Shown: positions 49,036 through 57,507 of the stretch, one piece after another
Layout: each line of letters opens with the position of its first letter
How positions within the stretch are numbered: position 1 is the first letter of the stretch
NCBI RefSeq assembly: GCF_904846185.1
Contig: NZ_CAJGZQ010000010.1
Location: forward strand, 1-64,000
Direction of reading: 5' to 3'
Length of the DNA stretch: 64,000 nucleotides
DNA from: Psychrobacter immobilis
GTDB taxonomy: Bacteria; Pseudomonadota; Gammaproteobacteria; Pseudomonadales; Moraxellaceae
Translations under genes and position numbers: made by a program
The notes under the pieces: generated by a model
The model's database searches: none
Seen by the model: the letters and a program-made list of their open reading frames with translations, nothing else
Told to the model about the DNA's origin: nothing

Positions 49036-49959
49036 TTACACTCCTTCACCCATCTGCTTTTCCAAGCTCTGTCTAATAAGCCCCATTACATAGGGCAAAT
49101 CAGAAATATCGCTCAGCTCAATCTCAGCATCACCATTACCCCAGCGACCAAGATTGCTTACATCTCTAGCCATTCCTTTAGGATCATTTAGCTCATGAAA
49201 ACGTAAGTTAATAGATAACCTCAATTTGCTTTTTAATGGCACTACATCAACAAAATTGGTTTCTGCTTTAAATGCAACGTATAGTTTTAATATATCTTCA
49301 GTAACACTAGGATCAAGAGCCATTACTTCTTTACGAAGCTGCTGAAAGAGATCATGCATTGGTGCATCTTCAGCAAGATGAATGTGATCTGCCAGCGTGT
49401 AACCTTCATGCAGTGAAGGTATATCGATATAAGCCTGTAATATACTCTCTGGTAAATGAGGTGCCACCCATACTGCAATAGCGCGATTGGCAAGTTTTCT
49501 AGCTCTCGCACTAATTGTGGTTTCATTCCATGCGCTACAGCTTCTTAGATCTTCGTTAAGTATAAGTGGACTGTTCTTAAAACCACCTGTCATATCACGC
49601 TTTTCAATAAACGGGCGGTCACTGTACTCAGAGTTATAACCAGTTAATGTTAGGTTGCCAAGCGTATGCAAATAGGTTGCATGCACTTGTTGCCAGTCAG
49701 CGCCAAGCTCTTCTTGCCACTGCTTCGAAAGCCTTTCATTCTGAGGCATGATATGCTCAATAGTATATTCATCTACTAAAACATGCTCTTTGCGCTCAAA
49801 GTTCTCAAAACGACGTAACCAATAACTACGACTTCGGAAATTGTATAAATCACGAATAATAAGTTCACGCTTAAACTCATCGTCATTTGGAAATCTTTTG
49901 TAAGAACGTAATCCGATTAAGTGAGCTTTAATACTCTCTAGATAACGATTCTTATTTAG
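49036..49959 (-). pseudogene. GmrSD-type DUF262/DUF1524 restriction protein, C-terminal half (split by transposon)
   Basis: The C-terminal part of a gene whose N-terminal part is at 58421-59594. The visible domains are DUF1524, with a His-Me finger nuclease core EYTIEHIMPQ and HTLGNLTLTGYNSEYSDRP, and a DUF5655-like end (DPSVTEDILKLYVAFKAE, VPLKSKLRLSINL). The open frame continues a few codons into the left IS5 copy (to 49992), which could give a false start. Joining this half to the other half through one TA gives a 700-codon frame (699 residues and a stop) reading ...HKALLNKNRYLES... . Without the N-terminal DUF262 domain it lacks its nucleotide-dependent half and should be inactive. Confidence 0.85.
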
Positions 49960-49961
49960 TA

Positions 49962-50089
49962 GACCTCTTGCAAAAGTAGTTGTAAGACACAACGTATATT
50001 ATTGAACGCTACTTACATAATAGATATGCCAAACATAGATAAGCTACTCAAACAAAGTGACGCTGGTTTTAAACGCTATACTGGCATTC
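49962..50089 (+). mobile_element. Left IS5-family copy, truncated
   Basis: The terminal repeat is followed by a 64-base leader and the first 21 codons of transposase (start ATG 50026; MPNIDKLLKQSDAGFKRYTGI). It is cut at 50089/50090 by the IS4-family element. The coding start is nearly the same as in the right copy (MPNINKLLKQ), but the leaders differ after the first 18 bases, so these are two distinct isoforms. The rest of this copy is absent. Confidence 0.88.
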
Positions 50090-51280
50090 CTCTGCACACG
50101 ACAAAAAAATCATCCCCACCCGATTTTCATAGGTTTAGGGGTTAAAAAGCTAACTAACTGTCGAAATACAGTCTTATCATTGTTAAAGAACACCAAGTGA
50201 AGGCCCTCAATCAACACATCCAGGCCAAGCGCAAACAAACTGGCTTGAGGTCGAGCGTTTGACTTTAACTTGCGCTTTAACGGCTTATTTTTGTCTTTAT
50301 AAATACCGACTTGATAAGCCCAACAAAATGCTAAGGCGTTCACTGCGACTAATTTACTGACCCGATCAAGATGGGTTAAGTGGGTATCTTCAAGATTAAA
50401 GCCACGGCCCTTTAGACAAGCAAATAAAGTCTCAATTTCCCAACGCTTAGCATAGCTTGTCATCGCATCCACTGTTTCTAGTTGATTGGTGGCCACAATC
50501 ACTAAACCGTAGTCTTTATCACGCTTGGCAAATACTCGAACCAAACAACCATCGACAGTCAGTATTCGTCCATGTCGATATGTTTCTTGATGGCTAACAT
50601 GGCGTAATAACTCTTTAATCTGTACCAACTTGCCATGATGATTCTTAACTTTACTGTTCTTCTTAATCCGTATGGTAAAGGGTATGTGATTATTGGTGAG
50701 CCAGTTAAACCATTTTTCGCCAACAAACTCTCTGTCCGCTACTATCATCTCAAGGTTATCTTTGCCAAATTGTTTGATAAACCGCTCAATAAGTTCACAG
50801 CGTTCAAGATGGTTTGTATTACCTCGCTTATCTAGCATTTGCCAGTATAAGGGGATGGCTATCCCTTTATATACCACCCCTAGCATAAAGATGTTGAGGT
50901 TACTTTTACCCCATTTCCAGTTGGTGCGGTCAATGGTTAAGGTGAGTTTGCCTAGCCCAAATAGTCGATATATCATTAAAGCCAGTTGATCGTAGTCTAT
51001 CCTCGCTTCGGCAAAAAATCGCTGTAGTCTGCGATAGTGACTGTCGGTCTTGCCACCCTTAGGAAGGTGTCTTGCTATTTTTTTTAAGATTACTGCTTTG
51101 AGCAGTAATCAGGGCTATTATCATTAGGCTCAAACATGTGATTCTTGCCTTGTTCATACTCAGGTTTTGGGTTAAAGTTTCACTAAGTCTGTTAAAGTTT
51201 GGCATGGTCTGATTCGTCTTAAAAATTACTATTATGCCTTTGCTTTAACAGACTTTTTTGTTTTTTTGTCGTGTGCAGAG
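50090..51280 (-). mobile_element. IS4-family insertion sequence, complete copy
   Basis: A 1191-bp element with 20-bp ends CTCTGCACACGACAAAAAAA at 50090 and its reverse complement at 51261-51280. One transposase gene fills it. There is no target-site duplication: the left neighbour is the broken IS5 and the right one is the hsdR fragment. This suggests deletion or IS-to-IS recombination after insertion. The 127 bases at the left end are identical to the copy at the window start. Confidence 0.9.
50110..51205 (-). pseudogene. IS4-family transposase, frame broken at an A8 run
   Basis: Translation from MPNFNRLSETLTQNL at 51205 runs about 42 codons, into an A8 run (T8 on the plus strand, 51078-51085). 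Family-like sequence then continues in another frame (IARHLPKGGKTDSHYRRLQRFF...). The second frame holds all catalytic parts: TIDRTNWKWG (first Asp), IVADREFVG (second Asp) and the YREK signature YAKRWEIETLFACLK. It ends MKIGWG. Removing one A (A7) would give one 364-residue protein. Either this copy is inactivated by a homopolymer slip or it is expressed by slippage at A8. Confidence 0.8.
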
Positions 51281-52018
51281 AAAAAAGACTTAAAAGCCTT
51301 TGTGCAGCTACGTAAACAGGCGCGTGAAGATGCCAATGAAACCATCAATTTTGATGAATTTGAGGATGACATTCGTAGCCTGCTTAATAAGCATATCGCA
51401 GGTATAGAAGTCAGAGAGCCTAAAGGCGCTTACCTAGTCGGCAATATGGGCAAGGACATCAAACCTGAAGCACTAAGTGATGACGAAGCGCGTAACCAAA
51501 CGGACAAGATCACCAGCCGTGTCACTAAGATGATTGAAGAGGATTTGGCTGACGACCCTTATGCGCAAGAGCACTTCTCTAAGCTGCTAAAAAAAGCCAT
51601 TGAGGACGCCAAAGCCATGTTTAATGCACCAGTCAAGCAGTACATGATGTTCGCAGACTTTGAGCAAGACGTTAAAGCTCGCAAAGTGCCTGATGTGCCA
51701 AACGAGTTTATCGATGAGTCAGGTAAGCATAACAAACATGCACAAGCCTATTATGGACTGTTCAAGCACTTATTTGATCCAAGTCTTCTAGAAGAAAACG
51801 GCCTAGACAAGGACACACTCGTCAGCTTCGCTTACGCTATTGATGACGTTGTCGATAAAGCGGTTGCAGTCAACTCCTTAAACCCGTCACAGATGGAAAA
51901 AGACATCAAAGTTGGGCTACTAAAGCTACTGTTTAAAGCCATCGGTACCGACAATGCCAAGAAGCTGTCTGATGAAGTGATCCGTATCACTCGCCATGGT
52001 ATCTCTCGGAGTCACTAG
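51281..52018 (+). pseudogene. hsdR: Type I restriction enzyme HsdR, C-terminal fragment
   Basis: About 245 codons of the HsdR C-terminal helical domain start right at the IS4 end. They read KDLKAFVQLRKQAREDANET, DEFEDDIRSLLNKHIAGIEV and GAYLVGNMGKDIKPE, then MFNAPVKQYMMFADFEQDV and FIDESGKHNKHAQAYYGLF. These segments fit the tail of EcoR124-like R subunits. The nuclease, helicase and start are missing, and no hsdM or hsdS is nearby. It is transposon debris from a lost type I system. The stop at 52016-52018 is followed by an ATG at 52021 opening a short fragment of the next gene. Confidence 0.75.
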
Positions 52019-52020
52019 TC

Positions 52021-52118
52021 ATGGCAAACCGACCCAAGCATAAGACAGTGAGCAATAATGGCGTGTCTGCTACTCGTGTGTCTAACAATAGCGTGCCTAG
52101 CAATAATACGCTTACTAG
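52021..52118 (+). pseudogene. Start of an unidentified gene after hsdR, cut at the dapC junction
   Basis: An ATG two bases after the hsdR stop opens MANRPKHKTVSNN..., rich in Ser/Asn/Lys, for about 32 codons before the sequence becomes dapC in another frame. It is probably the first bases of the gene that followed hsdR in the donor. Too short to identify. Confidence 0.4.
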
Positions 52119-52936
52119 ATCTATGAAGGGGCAGCATTGCTTGCAGGGGCAACGCCTTATTTTGTGCCCTGCACGGAAGACAATGATTTTACTGGAGACT
52201 ATCGTCAAATTCCTGAGGCGGTCTGGCAGCGGACGCAGTTGGTGTTTGTGTGTAGCCCAAACAACCCCACAGGCGCAGTGATGGGTGAAGCAGACTGGAC
52301 CTTTTTGATTGAGCAGTCTGACAAGTATGGGTTTGTGCTTGCCAGTGACGAATGCTATAGCGAGCTGTATTTTGATACGCCACCGCTTGGGCTGCTGGAA
52401 GTATGCGCCAAAATTGGACGAGATGACTATAAAAATTGTCTTGTTTTTCATTCGTTGTCCAAACGCTCTAACCTGCCAGGGCTGCGCTCTGGGTTTGTTG
52501 CTGGCGATGCGGCTATTTTGCAGCCGTATTTACAATACCGCACGTACCAAAAGGCTGTGCCCTGCCACTGCATCATCAGCTGGCATCCATTGCCGCTTGG
52601 CAAGATGAAGCCCATGTAGAAGCAAACCGAGTGCTGTACCGTGAAAAGTTTGATTTATGGATGCATGAACTGGGTGACAGATTGTCGCTACGAAAGCCCG
52701 ATGCGGGGTTTTATTTTTGGTTGCAAGTGCCAGACATCTATCAACAAGATGATGAGGCGTTTGTTAAAGCGCTGTATGAGCAAGTCAATATTCATGCGTT
52801 GGCAGGGCGTTATCTGTCTCGTGAGGTAGACGGCATCAACCCAGGTGCAGGTTTTGTACGCATTGCACTGGTTGCCAGCGTGGAAGAAAGCAAACAGGCA
52901 ATACAACGGATTAAGACCTTACTGGATGTCCTGTAA
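52119..52936 (+). pseudogene. dapC: N-succinyldiaminopimelate aminotransferase fragment, truncated and frameshifted
   Basis: DapC-like sequence starts abruptly in mid-gene with IYEGAALLAGATPYFVP. It includes FVCSPNNPTGAVM (PLP pocket), ASDECYSELYF, and the Schiff-base Lys stretch FHSLSKRSNLPGLRSGF. At about 52549-52552 a run of four A shifts the frame: adding one A gives YQKGCALPLHHQLASIAAW, matching the family, and continues to the end at 52936 (...RIKTLLDVL). The first third of the enzyme is missing. It cannot be functional. The core chromosome must carry the real copy. Confidence 0.85.
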
Positions 52937-52940
52937 GACC

Positions 52941-52972
52941 GAGTCATACTTTGTAAGTCCGAGTCATACTTT
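52941..52972 (+). repeat. Short tandem repeat after dapC
   Basis: CCGAGTCATACTTT occurs twice, four bases apart, directly downstream of the dapC stop. Probably a local slippage duplication. Confidence 0.6.
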
Positions 52973-53021
52973 ATGACAGAAACCCTTTTAAAGTATTAAA
53001 ACGATAAGCATAAACTCTCCA

Positions 53022-53074
53022 AACACAGCCTGTAACGACTACAACCGTTAGTCGCTACAGGCTGTGTTTTTTTC
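53022..53074 (+). terminator. Strong terminator after dapC fragment
   Basis: AACACAGCCTGTA-ACGACTA pairs with TAGTCG-CTACAGGCTGTGTT followed by T6. It likely was the native dapC terminator and came along with the fragment. Confidence 0.85.
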
Positions 53075-53272
53075 TATCCCTTCTCTGACTTTTATTCTCA
53101 CAAGTCGCCTCTTATCAAAATTTTTATCAAAAATTATTCAATGATGAATAATTTTTGCACAAGATTAAAACTTCAGGTTTCTATACTTCTTGTTAGGACG
53201 CATAAGCCAGCATAAAAACAACCAAAGACGGTTTGATAAAAATGCCAGCTTACAAAATAACAAGGAGTGTTT

Positions 53273-54541
53273 ATGGGACCAGAAATCATTACGCTGATTT
53301 TTTTAGTCGCCGCCATCGTTTTATTTACCACTGAAGTCATTCCGCTTTCAGTCACTGCCATGCTGCTCAGCACCGGCTTTGCCATTACGGGTGTTTTAGA
53401 ACCCACCGAAGCGTTTGCAGGGTTTGTAGACTCCAATGTGCTGCTGTTTATGGCCATGTTTATTATTGGGGCTGCCATCTTTGAAACCGGCATGGCAAAG
53501 CAAATTGGCTCGGTCGTCACTAAGTTTGCTAAAACCGAGCGGCAGCTCATCGTAGCCGTGATGCTCATCACCGGTCTCATGTCCGGCTTGCTATCCAATA
53601 CAGGAACAGCCGCAGTTTTAATTCCTGTGGTCATTGGTATTGCCCAGCGCTCCGGCTTTGCTCGAGGTCGCTTGCTGTTGCCTTTGGTCATTGCGGCTGC
53701 CATGGGTGGCAACTTAAGTTTGATTGGTGCACCGGGCAACCTCATTGCTCAATCAGGATTGCAAGGCGTAGGCGGTTCATTCAGCTTTTTTGAATACGCC
53801 AAGATTGGTTTACCCATTTTGATTGTGGGCATCATCTATTTTGCTTTCTTTGGCTATAAGTTTTTACCCGATGCCAAACCCTCTAAATCTAATACCATCT
53901 TTGATGAAGAAGTCGACTACTCGACCGTACCCGCTTGGAAGCGCCATGTATCCCTAGCTGTGTTGGTACTCACCGTTGCTGCCATGGTGTTTGAAAAACA
54001 AATAGGCGTCAAATTGTACGTGAGTGCTTGGCTGGGTGCGTTACTGCTGGTGGTGTTTAAAGTCATTGATGAAGACACCGCTGTACGCTCCATTGACATG
54101 AAGACCATCTTGTTATTTGTGGGCTCTTTGTCATTGGCTGCCGCACTGCAAAAATCAGGCGCTGGTGAAACCCTTGCCGACACCATTGTCAGCATCATGG
54201 GTAGCAACCCCTCTCCCATGGTGGTCATGGCAGTCATGTTAATTCTTTCTGCTGTATTGACCAACTTCATGTCTAACACCGCAACCACGGCGCTACTTGT
54301 ACCCATCAGCATACTGATTGCTCAACAAATTGGCGCTGACCCCAAAGCTGTACTCATGGCAACGGTGATTGGTGGGTCGTTTGCTTACGCAACCCCCATT
54401 GGTATGCCAGCCAATGCCATGGTTTATAACATTGGTAACTATCGCTTTAACGACTATGTCAAAGCCGGACTACCTCTCATCATCATTTCTATCATCATCA
54501 CATTTATTTTACTACCCATTGTATTTCCCTTTTATCCATAG
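53273..54541 (+). CDS. SLC13/DASS-type permease, probable dicarboxylate (tartrate/malate type) transporter
   Basis: This 422-residue inner-membrane protein has about 10-12 hydrophobic segments. The N-terminal half has FTTEVIPLSVTAMLL, LFMAMFIIGAAIFETG and LSNTGTAAVLIPVV followed by MGGNLSLIGAPGNLIA. The C-terminal half repeats the pattern with TNFMSNTATTALLVPISI and FAYATPIGMPANAMVY. The paired SNT/TAT-type motifs are those of Na+/dicarboxylate symporters and related anion transporters. The ATG at 53273 has AAGGAG seven bases before it. ttdA follows 28 bases on, so import of tartrate or a related hydroxydicarboxylate is inferred. Confidence 0.82.
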   Translation: MGPEIITLIFLVAAIVLFTTEVIPLSVTAMLLSTGFAITGVLEPTEAFAGFVDSNVLLFMAMFIIGAAIFETGMAKQIGSVVTKFAKTERQLIVAVMLITGLMSGLLSNTGTAAVLIPVVIGIAQRSGFARGRLLLPLVIAAAMGGNLSLIGAPGNLIAQSGLQGVGGSFSFFEYAKIGLPILIVGIIYFAFFGYKFLPDAKPSKSNTIFDEEVDYSTVPAWKRHVSLAVLVLTVAAMVFEKQIGVKLYVSAWLGALLLVVFKVIDEDTAVRSIDMKTILLFVGSLSLAAALQKSGAGETLADTIVSIMGSNPSPMVVMAVMLILSAVLTNFMSNTATTALLVPISILIAQQIGADPKAVLMATVIGGSFAYATPIGMPANAMVYNIGNYRFNDYVKAGLPLIIISIIITFILLPIVFPFYP

Positions 54542-54569
54542 CCAATAGGCAAAACCCAAGGAGCATGAT

Positions 54570-55478
54570 ATGACAACGATAACCAAAGCAGAATCCGCTG
54601 AAAAATTGCGCGATACCATGAGTAAATTTATCTCACTGGTCAGCTATCAGCTGCCTGACGATGTGAGCAAAAAACTAAACGACCTGCGAGCCGAAGAAGA
54701 ATACCCACTCGCCAAGTTGATTTATGACACCATGATAGAAAACCAAAAGCTTGCCGCAGACTTGAAGCGTCCAAGCTGCCAAGACACCGGTGTGATTCAG
54801 TTTTTTGTGAGCTGCGGGGAGAACTTTCCACTCATAGGACAGCTTGAGAAAATCTTAAAAAACTCTGTGGTAAAGTCAACCAAAGAGACACCGCTGCGCC
54901 ATAACTCGATTGAAACGTTTGATGAGTACAACACAGGGCAAAACGTGGGTGACGGCACACCTTCTGTTTTTTGGGAGATTCGGGAAGACAGCGACGACTG
55001 CGAAATCTATACCTATATGGCTGGTGGCGGCTGTACCTTGCCCGGTCATGCCATGGTACTGATGCCGGGTGAAGGCTATGAAGGCGTGGTGCGTTTTGTG
55101 CTAGACAGACTCACCACCTATGGTCTGAATGCGTGCCCACCACTATTGGTAGGTATTGGTGTTGCAACCTCGGTAGAAACTGCCGCCATGCTGTCAAAAA
55201 AGGCCTTGATGCGCCCCGTAGACAGCAAAAACCCGAACGAACGAGCGGCTCAGCTAGAAGAGCTACTTGAAGAAGGCATCAACAGTCTGGGCATTGGCCC
55301 GCAAGGGTTGTCCGGCAATAAGACCGTAATGGGCGTGAATATTGAAAATGCGGCACGCCACCCGTCTACCATTGGCGTGGCAATTAATACCGGCTGCTGG
55401 TCACACCGTCGTGGCAAGATCATCTTTGATAAAGACTTAAACTTTACCATGCCCTCACATGAAGGAGCAGCGCTATGA
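54570..55478 (+). CDS. ttdA: L(+)-tartrate dehydratase subunit alpha
   Basis: TtdA is the Fe-S-containing alpha subunit that, with TtdB, dehydrates L(+)-tartrate to oxaloacetate. It has 302 residues, the normal length. Matching stretches are [15 protein letters not shown] near 68 (first cluster Cys), [40 protein letters not shown] (second Cys) and [19 protein letters not shown], then [17 protein letters not shown] and TGCWSHRRG (third Cys). It closely resembles E. coli TtdA as recalled. It overlaps ttdB by four bases (ATGA). Activity on another hydroxydicarboxylate such as malate or fumarate remains possible. Confidence 0.92.
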   Translation: MTTITKAESAEKLRDTMSKFISLVSYQLPDDVSKKLNDLRAEEEYPLAKLIYDTMIENQKLAADLKRPSCQDTGVIQFFVSCGENFPLIGQLEKILKNSVVKSTKETPLRHNSIETFDEYNTGQNVGDGTPSVFWEIREDSDDCEIYTYMAGGGCTLPGHAMVLMPGEGYEGVVRFVLDRLTTYGLNACPPLLVGIGVATSVETAAMLSKKALMRPVDSKNPNERAAQLEELLEEGINSLGIGPQGLSGNKTVMGVNIENAARHPSTIGVAINTGCWSHRRGKIIFDKDLNFTMPSHEGAAL

Positions 55479-56086
55479 GTAAGCACATTTTACAAACGCC
55501 GATTAAAGATGAAGACATCGTAGATTTAAAGGTTGGTGATATTGTTTATCTCACTGGCACATTGGTCACTTGCCGTGATGTGGCACACCGCCGAGTGATT
55601 GAAGAAAAAAGGCCTTTGCCTGTGGATGTGCGTAACCTTGCCATTTTGCATGCCGGTCCTATCATCCGCCAGTTGGGCGAAGATGAATACGAAATGGTAT
55701 CCGTAGGCCCGACCACCAGCATGCGCATGGAGAAGTTTGAAAAAGAGTTTATTGAGCAAACCGGGGTAAAGCTGATTCTGGGTAAAGGTGGCATGGGAGC
55801 AAATACCGAAGCTGGCTGCCGAGAAAATAACGCCATCCACTTGGTGTATCCAGCTGGTAATGCGGTGCTGGCAGCGACCAAAGTCAAACGCATTGTGGAT
55901 GCGCAATGGAAAGACTTGGGTATGCCTGAGACGCTATGGGTATGCGAAGTTGAAGAATTTGGCCCGCTGATTGTGTCTATAGACACCAATGGCAATAACA
56001 TCTTTGAGATGAACAAAAAAACCTACAACGCCAACAAAGAAAAAGTCTACGAAGACATTATTCAGCACGTTCGCTATATTAAATAG
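55475..56086 (+). CDS. ttdB: L(+)-tartrate dehydratase subunit beta
   Basis: The beta (swivel) subunit, 203 residues. Hallmarks are [64 protein letters not shown] and [10 protein letters not shown], then [33 protein letters not shown] and SIDTNGNN. The C-terminus HVRYIK also fits E. coli TtdB. Start overlaps ttdA as ATGA, so translation is coupled. A strong terminator closes the transporter-ttdA-ttdB unit 45 bases later. Confidence 0.93.
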   Translation: MSKHILQTPIKDEDIVDLKVGDIVYLTGTLVTCRDVAHRRVIEEKRPLPVDVRNLAILHAGPIIRQLGEDEYEMVSVGPTTSMRMEKFEKEFIEQTGVKLILGKGGMGANTEAGCRENNAIHLVYPAGNAVLAATKVKRIVDAQWKDLGMPETLWVCEVEEFGPLIVSIDTNGNNIFEMNKKTYNANKEKVYEDIIQHVRYIK

Positions 56087-56130
56087 GCTTTATAGATGTT
56101 GCCTTATTAAACCCTCAAAAAATACACCAT

Positions 56131-56161
56131 AAAAAACGGAAGGTCATGCCTTCCGTTTTTT
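56131..56161 (+). terminator. Terminator of the transporter-ttdAB operon
   Basis: AAAAAACGGAAGG-TCATG-CCTTCCGTTTTTT, a perfect hairpin with T6; probably works in both directions toward the convergent LysR gene. Confidence 0.92.
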
Positions 56162-56172
56162 GTTGTGAGCAC

Positions 56173-56255
56173 AGCCATGAGCGTCGCTGTAATAGCCATG
56201 AGTGTCAATGTACAGCTGTAAGCGTCGCAGTGATAGACATGAAACATCATTGTTG
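56173..56255 (+). repeat. Degenerate ~21-bp tandem repeats
   Basis: Three to four imperfect units begin with AGCCATGAGCGTC-, AGCCATGAGTGTC-, AGCTGTAAGCGTC- and AGACATGAAACAT-, at 56173, 56194, 56214 and 56235. They sit between convergent ttdB and the LysR gene. Confidence 0.55.
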
Positions 56256-56307
56256 TCGATACTTCCTACGTACGATGTACCATGACAGCATGGAAGCGCT
56301 CGCTGTT

Positions 56308-57228
56308 TTATTTTAAGTTGATACTTGAGGGTTGCACTGCATCCCACACCTGCTGAACGCTAGGATTGGTTTCAACCACACGCTTATACAGCACGATATC
56401 TACAGTGAGCTGCAGCTGCTGTCCACCAATTTTATACAGCTGTTTGCTAATGAGTTCATTTTTTACGATTGAAAATGGCAGCCACGCAATACCCACGTCT
56501 GCCACTACCATGGCTTTTAGGGTCTCGTAGTTATCGGACTCAAACACGGAGTTCAGGTTGCCCAGTATGTCTTTTTTATTTAAAAAATTTGACACCAGTC
56601 CTTTTAGAGACAAAGATTTGTCATACGTTAGCCAGTTGGTCTTATGAATATTGGCTTTTTTACTTAGCTGTTGCAAGATGGCATCTGTATTTGCCGCTGC
56701 CGTTACTGGCACGATGATTTCCTGCCCCAATACTTTGTATTCGTATTGTTTTTTATTTAACAATAAGTCTGTCATTGGGGTTTGATAGGCGATGAGCAGG
56801 TCTGACTCTTTTGCGATAAAGCGCAAGATGGCAAACTCAGTGCCACTGGTGAGCACAGACATCTGAGTAAACCCTGTGTCTTGTGTGACTTGCCGATACC
56901 ACTGTGGAAAAAAGTTGCTGCCCAGCGTTCTACCGGTGGCAATCTGAATGCTTTGTTGGCTGGTGTTGATGGTGCCTTGTAGCTGCGCCCGTACGGTAGA
57001 CAATGTGGCCGTGACTTCATACGCCGCTTCTAAAAACAGCTGTCCGGCCTGTGTGGGTTTGATGGGCTGAGTACGCTCTATTAGATCTACCCCAACCCAC
57101 TCTTCTAAAAGCTTGATGCGACGACCAAAGGCGGTATGCGTGATGGCCCGTTTTTCTGCGGCCTTTGACAAGCTGCCTGAGTCTATCAAAACAATGTAAT
57201 CCATCAACCATTCTACGTTCATAGTCAT
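56308..57228 (-). CDS. LysR-family transcriptional regulator
   Basis: A 306-residue regulator. The N-terminal helix-turn-helix is YIVLIDSGSLSKAAEKR followed by ITHTAFGRRIKLLEEWVG. The TAFGRRI wording recalls the HypT/YjiE-like branch, and differs from E. coli TtdR as recalled. The C-terminal effector-binding part is complete to the stop. It is convergent with the transporter-ttdAB operon inside the same transposon, so control of that operon by a dicarboxylate is likely, by position only. Confidence 0.87.
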   Translation of the reverse strand: MTMNVEWLMDYIVLIDSGSLSKAAEKRAITHTAFGRRIKLLEEWVGVDLIERTQPIKPTQAGQLFLEAAYEVTATLSTVRAQLQGTINTSQQSIQIATGRTLGSNFFPQWYRQVTQDTGFTQMSVLTSGTEFAILRFIAKESDLLIAYQTPMTDLLLNKKQYEYKVLGQEIIVPVTAAANTDAILQQLSKKANIHKTNWLTYDKSLSLKGLVSNFLNKKDILGNLNSVFESDNYETLKAMVVADVGIAWLPFSIVKNELISKQLYKIGGQQLQLTVDIVLYKRVVETNPSVQQVWDAVQPSSINLK

Positions 57229-57507
57229 CCTTAGTTGCTTTTAGCTGCCAGATAGCGCCAGAGTGTCGGCTCATCCACAAAAAATACCACATAATACCTT
57301 GGCTAAAAAGAATCTAGAAAAAACTTAGCTGACAGTGATTGCATGGCGCTAGTTCACGACGCGACATGACATGACATGACATAAAGAACAACAAGCAAAG
57401 CTTTTCAGCCTTTATGAAAAAAACAATAGAACATAAGTTTTGTTTTTATTATTGAAAATTTTTAACATTGTTATTTCTTCATAGTGATAACTTTATGAAT
57501 TATACTA
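57229..57507. other. Region between LysR gene and right IS5 copy
   Basis: About 280 AT-rich bases hold the LysR promoter area and a short microsatellite at 57363-57382 (four units of GACAT). No gene is seen. TA at 57506-57507 abuts the inner end of the right IS5 copy. Confidence 0.5.

Noticed and set aside
49960..49992. Apparent start of a complete gene at MCLTTTFARGLLNKN
   Set aside because: The first codons are translated IS5 terminal sequence. The frame is only the C-terminal half of the split DUF262/DUF1524 gene.
52137..52619. Intact small aminotransferase gene
   Set aside because: It starts mid-fold without the N-terminal third and leaves the family frame at about 52550; it is part of the dapC pseudogene.
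57363..57382. GACAT pentamer repeated four times
   Set aside because: Noncoding, short, and with no gene reading through it, so phase variation is not supported; most likely a simple slippage tract.
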